From positions 1-41,711 of the forward strand of contig JBKDBK010000045.1 in the NCBI GenBank assembly GCA_046315175.1: 41,711 nucleotides of DNA, given 5' to 3'. The notes beneath the pieces are model-generated. The model was given only the letters and a program-made list of their open reading frames with translations, was not told the origin of the DNA and ran no database searches. The stretch comes from UBA8828 sp046315175. GTDB lineage: Bacteria; Verrucomicrobiota; Verrucomicrobiia; Opitutales; UBA953. Position 1 is the first letter of the stretch. The number at the start of each line of letters is the position of its first letter. This document shows, one piece after another, positions 24,405 through 30,625 of the stretch. The position numbers and the translations under genes were made by a program.

Positions 24405-26663
24405 GTGCCCGACCTTCTCGGCGAGACGACGCCCGGCGCCGCCGAGGTGGTGCCCCTTGACGGGGGCTCGCGCGCCTACACCTACGCCGTCCCCCGCTCG
24501 CTCCTGGGCACCCTCCGCGTCGGCCACCTTGTCCGCGTCCCCCTCGGCAACCGCGTCCGCCTCGGCGTCGTCTGGCGCTGCCCCGCCGACCCCCCGGAGG
24601 GCACGAAGCTCCGGCCCATCGCCAGCCTCGAGCACGAGCAGCCCGTCCTGACGCCCGATGTCTGCCGCCTGGCCGAGTGGATGGCCGAGTACTACGGCTG
24701 CAGCTTCAACTCCGTCCTCGAGACCGTCCTGCCCTCGGCGGTTCGCACCGGCGTGCGCCCGGTGCTTCGGCGGATGCTAACCCTGGCGCGGAGGCCCTCC
24801 GACGAGGATCTGGCGGCCCTTCGCCGCCGCGCGCCGAAGCAGGCCCTGCTTGTCGATTTCCTCGCCGCCCAGCCCGGACCCGTCGAGCGCAACAAGGCCG
24901 CCGAGGGCCTCGGCATCGGCCAGTCGGCCGTCGACGGCCTCCTCGCCAAGGGCATCGCCGCCGAGGAGGCCAAGGTCATCCTGCGCACCGCCTACGACGA
25001 CCCCTTCGCCGAGGCCGAGTCCGTCCCCTCCGCCGGCCCGCCCCTCAACCCCGACCAGGCCGCCGCCGTCGCCTCGGTCGCCGCCAGCCTCGACCGGCGC
25101 GAGTTCCGCGCGCATCTCCTCTTCGGCGTGACCGGCTCCGGGAAGACCGAGGTTTACATCAACCTCATCCGCAAGGTGGTCGCCGAGGGCGGCTCGGCCC
25201 TCTTCCTCGTGCCCGAGGTCGCGCTCACGCCCCAGACCGTCGGCCGGCTGCGCTCGCGACTCGCCGACCTCGGCGCGCAGGTCGTCGTCTGGCACAGCCA
25301 CCTCTCCGCCGGCGAGCGCTTCGACGCCTGGATGGCCATGGCCCTCGGCCAGGCCCGCGTCGTGGTCGGCGCCCGCTCCGCCGTCTTCGCGCCCCTGCCG
25401 GACCTGCGCCTGGTGGTCGTCGACGAGGAGCACGAGCCCTCGTTCAAGCAGTCCGAGACGCCGCTCTACCACGGTCGCGATGTCGCCGTGATGCGCGCCA
25501 AGATCCTCGGCGCCGCCTGCGTGCTCGGGTCCGCCACGCCCTCGCTCGAGACCTGGGCCAACGCCCAGGCCGGGCGCTATGCCCTCGACCGCCTGCCCAG
25601 CCGGGTCGACGACCGCTCGCTCCCCGCCTTCCGCATCGTGGACATGCGCCGCGAGGCCCTCCACGCCAAGGGCGTCCCCCTTCTCTCGCGCGAGCTGGTC
25701 GACGGCCTCCGCGACCGCCTGGCCAAGGGTGAGCAGGCCATCCTCTTCCTCAACCGCCGCGGGCACTCCCGCGCCCTTGTCTGCCCCTCCTGCGGCGTCT
25801 CCGCGCCCTGCCCGCACTGCAGCGTGCCCCTGACCCTCCACCGCACCGACCAAACCGTCCGCTGCCACCTCTGCGACCATCGCGCCCCCGCCCCCCAGGT
25901 CTGCCCCGCCTGCCGCTCGCCCGAGATCCGGTGGAAGGGCCATGGCACGCAGCGCGCGGAGGAGGTTGTCGCCCAGCTCTTCCCGCGGGCGCGGATGGCG
26001 CGGATCGACGCCGACACCATGTCGCGCAAGCACCTCTTCCGCCAGGTGCTCTCCGATTTCCGGGCCGGCCGGCTCGACCTTCTCCTCGGCACCCAGATGA
26101 TCGCCAAGGGCCTCGACTTCCCGCGCGTCACCCTCGTCGGCATCCTCGACGCCGACCTCTCCCTCCAGATGCCGGATTTCCGGGCCGCCGAGCGCACCTT
26201 CCAGCTCCTCACCCAGGTGGCCGGCCGGGCAGGGCGGGGCACCCTCGAGGGCGCCGTGGTTGTCCAGACCTTCCAGCCCGCCTCCGACCCGATGCAGTTC
26301 GCCAAGCGCTGCGACTTCGAGGGCTTCGCCGCCGCCGAGATCGAGCGCCGGAAGGAGTTCGGCTACCCGCCCGGTCGGCACCTCATCCGGCACCTCTTCC
26401 GCGGGCGCGACCCCGAGAAGGTCGCCTTCATCGCCGAGCGCTGGGTGCGCGAGGTCGAGCGCGAGCTGCCCGGCGCCGCCGAGATTCGCGGCCCGACCGA
26501 CTGCCCCATCGCCCGCATCCAGGAGCTCCACCGCCAGCACATCTGGTACCTCGTGCCGGCCGTGGCGCCCTTCCTCCGCAAGCTCGCCCCCCTGCGCGAG
26601 CGCCTGCTGCGCGACGACTCGGTGGCCGACATCCTGGATGTCGATGCCCTGGATTGCGGTTGA
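24405..26663 (+). CDS. priA: Primosomal replication restart helicase PriA
   Basis: A 752-residue 3'-5' helicase that reloads the replisome at stalled forks. Domains in order: an N-terminal DNA-binding domain (about 1-105), a winged-helix-like segment, then helicase lobe 1 with GVTGSGKTEVYI (Walker A, about 241-252) and VVDEEHEPSFKQ (DEEH, about 339). The cysteine-rich zinc insert (about 460-507: CPSCG, CPHC, CHLC, CPAC, eight Cys) comes next. Lobe 2 follows with GTQMIAKGLDFP and QVAGRAGRG. All motifs are intact and the length is normal. Start is GTG 24405. A TTGAAT-17-GAGGAT pair just upstream could provide a separate promoter. Confidence 0.96.
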   Translation: MPDLLGETTPGAAEVVPLDGGSRAYTYAVPRSLLGTLRVGHLVRVPLGNRVRLGVVWRCPADPPEGTKLRPIASLEHEQPVLTPDVCRLAEWMAEYYGCSFNSVLETVLPSAVRTGVRPVLRRMLTLARRPSDEDLAALRRRAPKQALLVDFLAAQPGPVERNKAAEGLGIGQSAVDGLLAKGIAAEEAKVILRTAYDDPFAEAESVPSAGPPLNPDQAAAVASVAASLDRREFRAHLLFGVTGSGKTEVYINLIRKVVAEGGSALFLVPEVALTPQTVGRLRSRLADLGAQVVVWHSHLSAGERFDAWMAMALGQARVVVGARSAVFAPLPDLRLVVVDEEHEPSFKQSETPLYHGRDVAVMRAKILGAACVLGSATPSLETWANAQAGRYALDRLPSRVDDRSLPAFRIVDMRREALHAKGVPLLSRELVDGLRDRLAKGEQAILFLNRRGHSRALVCPSCGVSAPCPHCSVPLTLHRTDQTVRCHLCDHRAPAPQVCPACRSPEIRWKGHGTQRAEEVVAQLFPRARMARIDADTMSRKHLFRQVLSDFRAGRLDLLLGTQMIAKGLDFPRVTLVGILDADLSLQMPDFRAAERTFQLLTQVAGRAGRGTLEGAVVVQTFQPASDPMQFAKRCDFEGFAAAEIERRKEFGYPPGRHLIRHLFRGRDPEKVAFIAERWVREVERELPGAAEIRGPTDCPIARIQELHRQHIWYLVPAVAPFLRKLAPLRERLLRDDSVADILDVDALDCG

Positions 26664-26679
26664 GGATCCTCTCAACAGT

Positions 26680-26778
26680 GGCGGAGGGAGCGGAGGGGGC
26701 GGAGGAGGCGAAGGAAGCGAAGGAAGCGTAGGAGGCGTAGGAGGCGGAGGATAGGAAGGGGGCGGAGGAGGCGAGGGA
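26680..26778. repeat. 9-bp minisatellite, 11 units of (R)GCGNAGGA type
   Basis: Eleven consecutive 9-bp units, such as GGCGGAGGA, GGCGAAGGA, AGCGAAGGA and AGCGTAGGA, follow the priA stop by 16 bp. One unit (26752-26760, TAGGAAGGG) is degenerate. Confidence 0.9.
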
Positions 26779-26788
26779 TGCTGGGATG

Positions 26789-26804
26789 CCGGTGACCGGT
26801 GGCA
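26789..26804 (-). repeat. Two CACCGGT heptamers
   Basis: The minus strand reads GCCACCGGTCACCGGC. The same heptamer is tandemly repeated at 41656-41683 on the plus strand. Confidence 0.6.
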
Positions 26805-26862
26805 GAACCCTTTGGTTTGCCTCCTTGAGCGCCTCCGGTGCCCTTGATATGGAGACGATCGG

Positions 26863-26885
26863 AGCGAGTTCACGCACGAGTCACC
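26863..26885 (+). repeat. Dispersed 23-bp core motif, copy 1
   Basis: The pattern AGCGAGTTC-NN-GCAC-NN-GTCACC occurs here and at 41644-41666 in the same orientation, with 19 of 23 positions fixed by the pattern. Confidence 0.6.
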
Positions 26886-26946
26886 ATCAGCCTCCGCTCT
26901 CTCCAGTGCCCCCTAGGCAACCTCACCCCACCCGCTCCCTTCTGAT

Positions 26947-26989
26947 ACCGCTAACACCGCTAACACCGCTAGCACCGCTAACCCGCTAG
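26947..26989 (+). repeat. 9-bp minisatellite (ACCGCTAAC), about 4.7 units
   Basis: The units ACCGCTAAC, ACCGCTAAC, ACCGCTAGC and ACCGCTAAC are followed by CCGCTAG. The reverse-complement array is at 41410-41446. Confidence 0.85.
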
Positions 26990-27049
26990 TTAGCTAACGA
27001 GCGAGCGAGCCATCGAGCTATTGTGCCCCCGAGCCGCTGTGCAACCCTT

Positions 27050-27100
27050 CCTCCCGCAGGGAGGCATGCCGCCATGCCCCCGGCCTCCCGCAGGGAGGCC
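27050..27100. repeat. Two palindromic hairpins CCTCCCGCAGGGAGG
   Basis: The 15-bp palindrome CCTCCCGCAGGGAGG occurs at 27050-27064 and 27084-27098; the second extends to GGCC...GGCC (27082-27100). They lie just after the corA stop on the minus strand. They could stop transcription or protect mRNA ends, but no U run follows. Confidence 0.6.
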
Positions 27101-27101
27101 C

Positions 27102-28280
27102 TTACAACCACTTCTTGCGGCGGAACCAGAGCAGCATGCCCAGCGTGAAGGCGCCCATGCCGCCCAGCACCCAGAAGTAGCCGTTGGCGGTGCGGAGCTC
27201 GGGCATGTTGTCGAAGTTCATCCCGTAGATGCCCACCACGAAGGTGAGGGGGATGAAGATGGACGACATCACGGTGAGGACGCGGACAATCTCGCTCGTC
27301 TTCCGCTCCTGCAGCGTGTGGTGGTATTCCTGCAGCTCCTGGAGGATGGTGCGGGCGTGCTCGATGCGGTCGCCGGCCCGGATGGCGTGGTCGTAGAGGT
27401 CGCGGAAGAACATGTCCATGGTCGGCGGCAGCAGGCCGTGCTCGTAGTGCTCGAGCACGCTGACCATGTCCTTGAGGGGGAGGGCGAGGCGGCTCAGGCG
27501 CATGATGACGCGCTTGAGCCGGTAGACCTCGTCGAGGTTGAGCCCGCGTCCCTCGCCCAGGGCCTCCTCCTCGAGGTCGATCAGGGCGTCCTCGATCTCC
27601 TCGGTCTGGACAAGGAGGCGGTCGACCAGCGTGTCGAGCAGGGCGTAGAGCAGGTAGCCCGGGCCCCACTTGCGGATGCCGCCCTTGTTCTCGGCGATGC
27701 GGCGCTCGACCGCGCCGAAGACGGGGTCGTCGGTCTCGTGGAACGAGAGAAGGAAGCCCGGCCCGGCCACGAGCGAGATCTGCTGCCCGCGCGGGGTGTC
27801 CTCGGTCACGCCGACCCGCACCGCGCGGGCGATGGCGAGCACTTGGTCGCCGTACTGCTCGAACTTGGGGCGGGAGGCGGCGGTCAGCACGTCCTCCTGG
27901 GCGAGCATCGGGACGTCGAAGAAGGCGCCGACCACGTGCACCACCTGGGGGTCGGTGATGCCCAGGACCTGGATCCAGACCAGGCCGGGCTGCCCCACCA
28001 GCTTGCCCACGGAGTCGAGATCGGTGAACTCGGTCGTGCGCACCGAGGACTCATCGTAGCAGATGGCCCGGAAGCGGGTCGGCCCCTGGCTCTCGAAGGG
28101 CGAGGCGGCGGGCAGCTGGCCGGGGGCCCGGCCGATCTCGCTCTCCTCGAACGCCGCCTCCCCGGGCAGGGGTTTTTGGTCGCCGCGAAGCCCGAGCCTC
28201 GCGCGCAACTGGGCCAGCCGCTCCTCCATGAACTTGCGGGAGCGAAGCGTCGCCTCCTGGCGCTGCTGGGAGCGTTCCAT
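27102..28280 (-). CDS. corA: CorA-type magnesium/cobalt transporter
   Basis: A 392-residue divalent-cation channel of the CorA/MIT family, a homopentamer in the inner membrane. A large N-terminal cytoplasmic domain, with a long helix near 230-330, is followed by two membrane helices at the C-terminus. The signature YGMNFDNMPEL (GMN at 353-355) sits between them at the pore mouth, and the chain ends with the basic RRKKWL. The N-terminal 60 residues are a charged extension. A strong promoter overlaps the end of the preceding gene; the ATG is only 5 nt after its -10 box. Confidence 0.95.
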   Translation of the reverse strand: MERSQQRQEATLRSRKFMEERLAQLRARLGLRGDQKPLPGEAAFEESEIGRAPGQLPAASPFESQGPTRFRAICYDESSVRTTEFTDLDSVGKLVGQPGLVWIQVLGITDPQVVHVVGAFFDVPMLAQEDVLTAASRPKFEQYGDQVLAIARAVRVGVTEDTPRGQQISLVAGPGFLLSFHETDDPVFGAVERRIAENKGGIRKWGPGYLLYALLDTLVDRLLVQTEEIEDALIDLEEEALGEGRGLNLDEVYRLKRVIMRLSRLALPLKDMVSVLEHYEHGLLPPTMDMFFRDLYDHAIRAGDRIEHARTILQELQEYHHTLQERKTSEIVRVLTVMSSIFIPLTFVVGIYGMNFDNMPELRTANGYFWVLGGMGAFTLGMLLWFRRKKWL

Positions 28281-28285
28281 CCCTC

Positions 28286-28315
28286 AGGATAGCCCGCGGG
28301 GAAGGGGGGTGTCAA
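28286..28315 (-). promoter_or_regulatory. Strong leaderless-type promoter of corA
   Basis: Minus strand: perfect TTGACA (28310-28315), 18 nt, TATCCT (28286-28291), then 5 nt to the corA ATG. The stop codon TGA of the upstream repeat protein lies inside the TTGACA box. Confidence 0.65.
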
Positions 28316-28833
28316 CCGCCGGGCTTTTGCGCGCCGGGCTTGGCGACCCCGGGCGGGCTCGCCGGCCGCGGCGCCTGCCGAGGGTCCTGTCCCAGCGCCG
28401 GCTGCGTCAGGATGGCGGCGCGGGCGGGGTTGATGAGGCCTCCGCGGGTGGGCGGGGTCACGACCACCGAGCCGTCGGCCTGCGTGCGGATGCGGGTGCC
28501 GTCCGATCCCTGCCAGCTGCCGTCGGCCAGGCGGCGGAGCGTGACGCCGTCGGACGTCCGCATCGAGCCGTCGGCCAGGTTTCGGACGCTCTGCCCATCG
28601 GAAAACCGCACCGAGCCGTCGGCCATCCGGCGGGCGGTCGACCCCTCGGAGGAGCGGACGGAGCCATCGGCGCCGCGCCGGAGCACCTCGCCGTCGGACC
28701 CCCGCAGGGAGCCGTCGGCGGACTTCCGGAAGGTGGTGGGCCGGCTGGGGTGAGCGTCCTTCTCCGGCTCGCGCGGGGCCGCCGGGGCGGCCGCGGCGGC
28801 GGCAAGGAGCAGGCAGGGCAGGAGGCGGGTCAT
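28312..28833 (-). CDS. Secreted protein with six 16-residue ADGS/SDG repeats
   Basis: A 173-residue protein with a signal peptide (about 1-19, MTRLLPCLLLAAAAAAPAA). Residues 36-115 are five exact-length 16-residue repeats of the form RxxADGSxRxSDGxxx (starts at 36, 52, 68, 84 and 100). A sixth partial repeat is at 116-128 (RTQADGSVVVTPP). The regular Asp-Gly spacing suggests a beta-strand solenoid or stacked turns on the cell surface or in the periplasm (inference). The Pro/Gly-rich tail is probably disordered. The start overlaps the stop of the upstream small gene (ATGA). I do not recognise a named family. Confidence 0.75.
   Translation of the reverse strand: MTRLLPCLLLAAAAAAPAAPREPEKDAHPSRPTTFRKSADGSLRGSDGEVLRRGADGSVRSSEGSTARRMADGSVRFSDGQSVRNLADGSMRTSDGVTLRRLADGSWQGSDGTRIRTQADGSVVVTPPTRGGLINPARAAILTQPALGQDPRQAPRPASPPGVAKPGAQKPGG
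28450..28728 (-). repeat. 48-bp coding repeats, 5.8 units
   Basis: These are the DNA units behind the 16-residue protein repeats. All full units are exactly 48 bp. They have diverged in sequence but keep the GCCGACGGCTC-like ADGS core. Confidence 0.8.
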
Positions 28834-29192
28834 CGCTCCTCCGACCGCGCGCGGGCCTTGCCGTTCCGTCGGCCGTCCTTGCCGATGCCGTGGGGGTCGA
28901 TCTTGCCCTGGCGCACCTTCTGGAAGAGGTTGTTCGAGTTGGTCACCCCGAGGCAGAAGAAGGCCGCGGCCAGGTCCTCCACCCGGTTGGCCGGGATCAG
29001 GCCGGCGTTGTGCAGCCAGGTGGCGAGGCTCTGGTGGAAGCTGCCCGGGGAGATCTCCAGCTTCTCCCCGCCGTAGCGGAGCCAGAACTCGGCCCGGCGG
29101 TCGAGGCGGCAGTTGCAGCGGCGGCGGTGGATGGTGCGGATCTCCTCGATGAAGGGGCAGGCGGCGGCCTTGGCGGGGCGGGGCTTGGGCAT
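28830..29192 (-). CDS. Small basic protein of unknown function
   Basis: A 120-residue protein with no signal peptide or membrane segment. The N-terminus is Lys/Pro/Ala-rich. Cysteines occur at ACPF and RRRCNCRLDRR, and CLGV lies further on. The middle (GSFHQSLATWLHNAGLIP) and the segment LAAAFFCLGVTNSNNLFQKVRQG look like a compact helical domain. The tail is basic and charged. It overlaps the repeat-protein gene by 4 nt, so the two are translated from one message. An AT-rich island lies directly upstream. I do not recognise the family. Confidence 0.6.
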   Translation of the reverse strand: MPKPRPAKAAACPFIEEIRTIHRRRCNCRLDRRAEFWLRYGGEKLEISPGSFHQSLATWLHNAGLIPANRVEDLAAAFFCLGVTNSNNLFQKVRQGKIDPHGIGKDGRRNGKARARSEER

Positions 29193-29218
29193 GGGCTCGG
29201 GATGGAATCAATCCTAGC

Positions 29219-29280
29219 GCATAATTTCTTCAACAGAATAAATATAAATATCTGCTTTAACATATTATTATAAATTATGC
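29219..29280. repeat. AT-rich island bounded by 9-bp inverted repeats
   Basis: GCATAATTT (29219-29227) and AAATTATGC (29272-29280) are perfect inverted repeats around 44 bp that is about four-fifths A+T, in a region otherwise close to 70% G+C. It lies between the 3' end of tRNA-Val and the start of the small gene ending at 28830. A promoter for that gene may lie inside. No transposase is present. Confidence 0.7.
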
Positions 29281-29331
29281 CTTCGTCATACGCGACGCTG
29301 TCCGCCGCCGGGATCGGCTCGGCTTGTCCGG

Positions 29332-29408
29332 TGGTGGTCGCGACAGGACTCGAACCTGTGACATCCACAATGTGAATGTGGCGCTCTAACCAACTGAGCT
29401 ACGCGACC
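29332..29408 (-). tRNA. tRNA-Val (anticodon CAC)
   Basis: A 77-nt cloverleaf on the minus strand. The acceptor stem GGTCGCG/CGCGACC, D-stem GCTC/GAGC, anticodon stem CCACA/TGTGG with loop TTCACAT, and T-stem ACAGG/CCTGT with loop TTCGAGT all pair perfectly. The anticodon CAC reads GUG valine codons. The 3' CCA is encoded (ACCA at 29335-29332). It lies 56 bp downstream of tgt on the same strand. Confidence 0.96.
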
Positions 29409-29464
29409 GGCTCACCGGAGCGTCGAGGGAAGCGGGCCGCGCCCCCGGGGGCAAGGAAAAGCCG

Positions 29465-30625
29465 TCAGTCCCCGCCGCCGCCCGCGCCCCGGGCCTCGCT
29501 CTCCCCGGCCTCGTAGCGGGCGATCCAGGCCCGGGACCACGGGGTGAAGTCGCCCGCCTCGAGATGGGCCCGCGCCTGGGCCATCAGGTCCTGGAAGAAA
29601 TGGATGTTGTGCAGGCTGAGCAGGGTGCCGCCGAGCGTCTCGCCGGCGTGGTGGAGGTGGCGGAGGTAGGCCCGGGTGAACCGGCGGCAGGCGAGGTTGT
29701 CCATGCCCTCGACGAGGGGGCGGTGGTCGTCCCTGAACCGCTGGTTGCCGATGTTGACGGTGCCGTCGGGCGTGAAGGCGCAGCCGTGCCGGGCCAGGCG
29801 GGTGGGCATGACGCAGTCGAACATGTCGGCGCCGAGGGCGATCATGCGGAGGAGCTGGGGCGGGGTGCCGACGCCCATCACGTAGCGGGGCTTGTCGGCG
29901 GGCAGCCGGGGGGCGGCGATGCCGACCTGGCGGAGCATCTCCTCCTCGGGCTCGCCCACGGAGACGCCGCCGATGGCGTGGCCGGGGAAGCCGAGGGCGC
30001 CGAGCTCCTCGGCGCAGCGGACGCGCAGGTCCTCGAAGACGGAGCCCTGGTTGATGGCGAAGAGGTGGCGGCCCGAGGCGAGGAAGCCGGTGTCCTCGGC
30101 GAGGCGCAGCATCTGGCGGGCCCAGCTCAGGGTGCGGTTGACGGCGACCTCGCAGGCGGCGCGCTCGCAGGGCCAGGGCGGGCACTCGTCGAGGACCATG
30201 GCGATGTCGGACCCCAGCGCGTCCTGGATGTCGAGGCAGTCGCGGACGTCGAGGAAGAGCGGCGAGCCGTCGAGGTGGGACTGGAAGCGGATGCCCTCGT
30301 CGGTCACGGTGCGGAGCTTGGCGAGGGAGAAGACCTGGAAGCCGCCGCTGTCGGTCAGGATCGGCCCGTCCCACCCCATGAAGCGGTGCAGGCCGCCCGC
30401 GGCCCGGACCACCTCCCGGCCGGGCCGTAGGTTGAGGTGGTAGGTGTTGCCGAGGAGGATCTGGGCGCCGGTCTCCCCGACCTGGTCGGGGGTGAGACCC
30501 TTGACCGTGCCCTGGGTGCCCACGGGCATGAAGACCGGGGTCTGGACGGTCCCGTGGTTGGTGCGGAGCTCGCCCCGGCGGGCCGCCGAGGCGGGGTCGG
30601 TGGCCCGCAGCCGGAAATCGCTCAT
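29465..30625 (-). CDS. tgt: Queuine tRNA-ribosyltransferase with altered zinc site
   Basis: A 386-residue TIM-barrel enzyme that exchanges guanine 34 of GUN-anticodon tRNAs for preQ1 on the way to queuosine. Catalytic regions are present: ILTDSGGFQVFSLAKLR and GADMFDCVMPTR with the nucleophilic Asp. The C-terminal zinc site is normally CxCxxC plus His 26 residues later. Here that segment reads EGMDNLACRRFTRAYLRHL: the first two Cys are Met308 and Asn310, and only Cys313 and His339 (SLHNIHFF) remain. The fold is otherwise conserved, so this is a real tgt gene with a lost or altered metal site. It overlaps the dihydroorotase stop by 4 nt. Confidence 0.93.
   Translation of the reverse strand: MSDFRLRATDPASAARRGELRTNHGTVQTPVFMPVGTQGTVKGLTPDQVGETGAQILLGNTYHLNLRPGREVVRAAGGLHRFMGWDGPILTDSGGFQVFSLAKLRTVTDEGIRFQSHLDGSPLFLDVRDCLDIQDALGSDIAMVLDECPPWPCERAACEVAVNRTLSWARQMLRLAEDTGFLASGRHLFAINQGSVFEDLRVRCAEELGALGFPGHAIGGVSVGEPEEEMLRQVGIAAPRLPADKPRYVMGVGTPPQLLRMIALGADMFDCVMPTRLARHGCAFTPDGTVNIGNQRFRDDHRPLVEGMDNLACRRFTRAYLRHLHHAGETLGGTLLSLHNIHFFQDLMAQARAHLEAGDFTPWSRAWIARYEAGESEARGAGGGGD

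Larger units (their letters stand above)
26664..27101. other. Gene-free, repeat-rich spacer
   Basis: No credible gene lies in these 438 bp between convergent priA and corA. The stretch holds an 11-unit 9-bp minisatellite, a CACCGGT heptamer pair, a 23-bp core motif shared with 41644-41666, a second 9-bp minisatellite (ACCGCTAAC) and two copies of a CCTCCCGCAGGGAGG palindrome. Short open frames here encode only low-complexity tripeptide repeats and are not called. Confidence 0.7.

Noticed and set aside
26428..26877. Minus-strand frame with Ser-Ala-Ser/Tyr-Ala-Ser tripeptide repeats
   Set aside because: The repeats are simply the translation of the 9-bp minisatellite, and the rest is antisense to priA.
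26664..27101. CRISPR-like array in the repeat-rich spacer
   Set aside because: The units are contiguous 7-9 bp repeats without unique spacers, and no cas gene is nearby.
29209..29331. Insertion sequence or integrated element at tRNA-Val
   Set aside because: Only a 62-bp AT-rich inverted-repeat island is present. There is no integrase, transposase or duplicated tRNA 3' end, so I report it as an island only.
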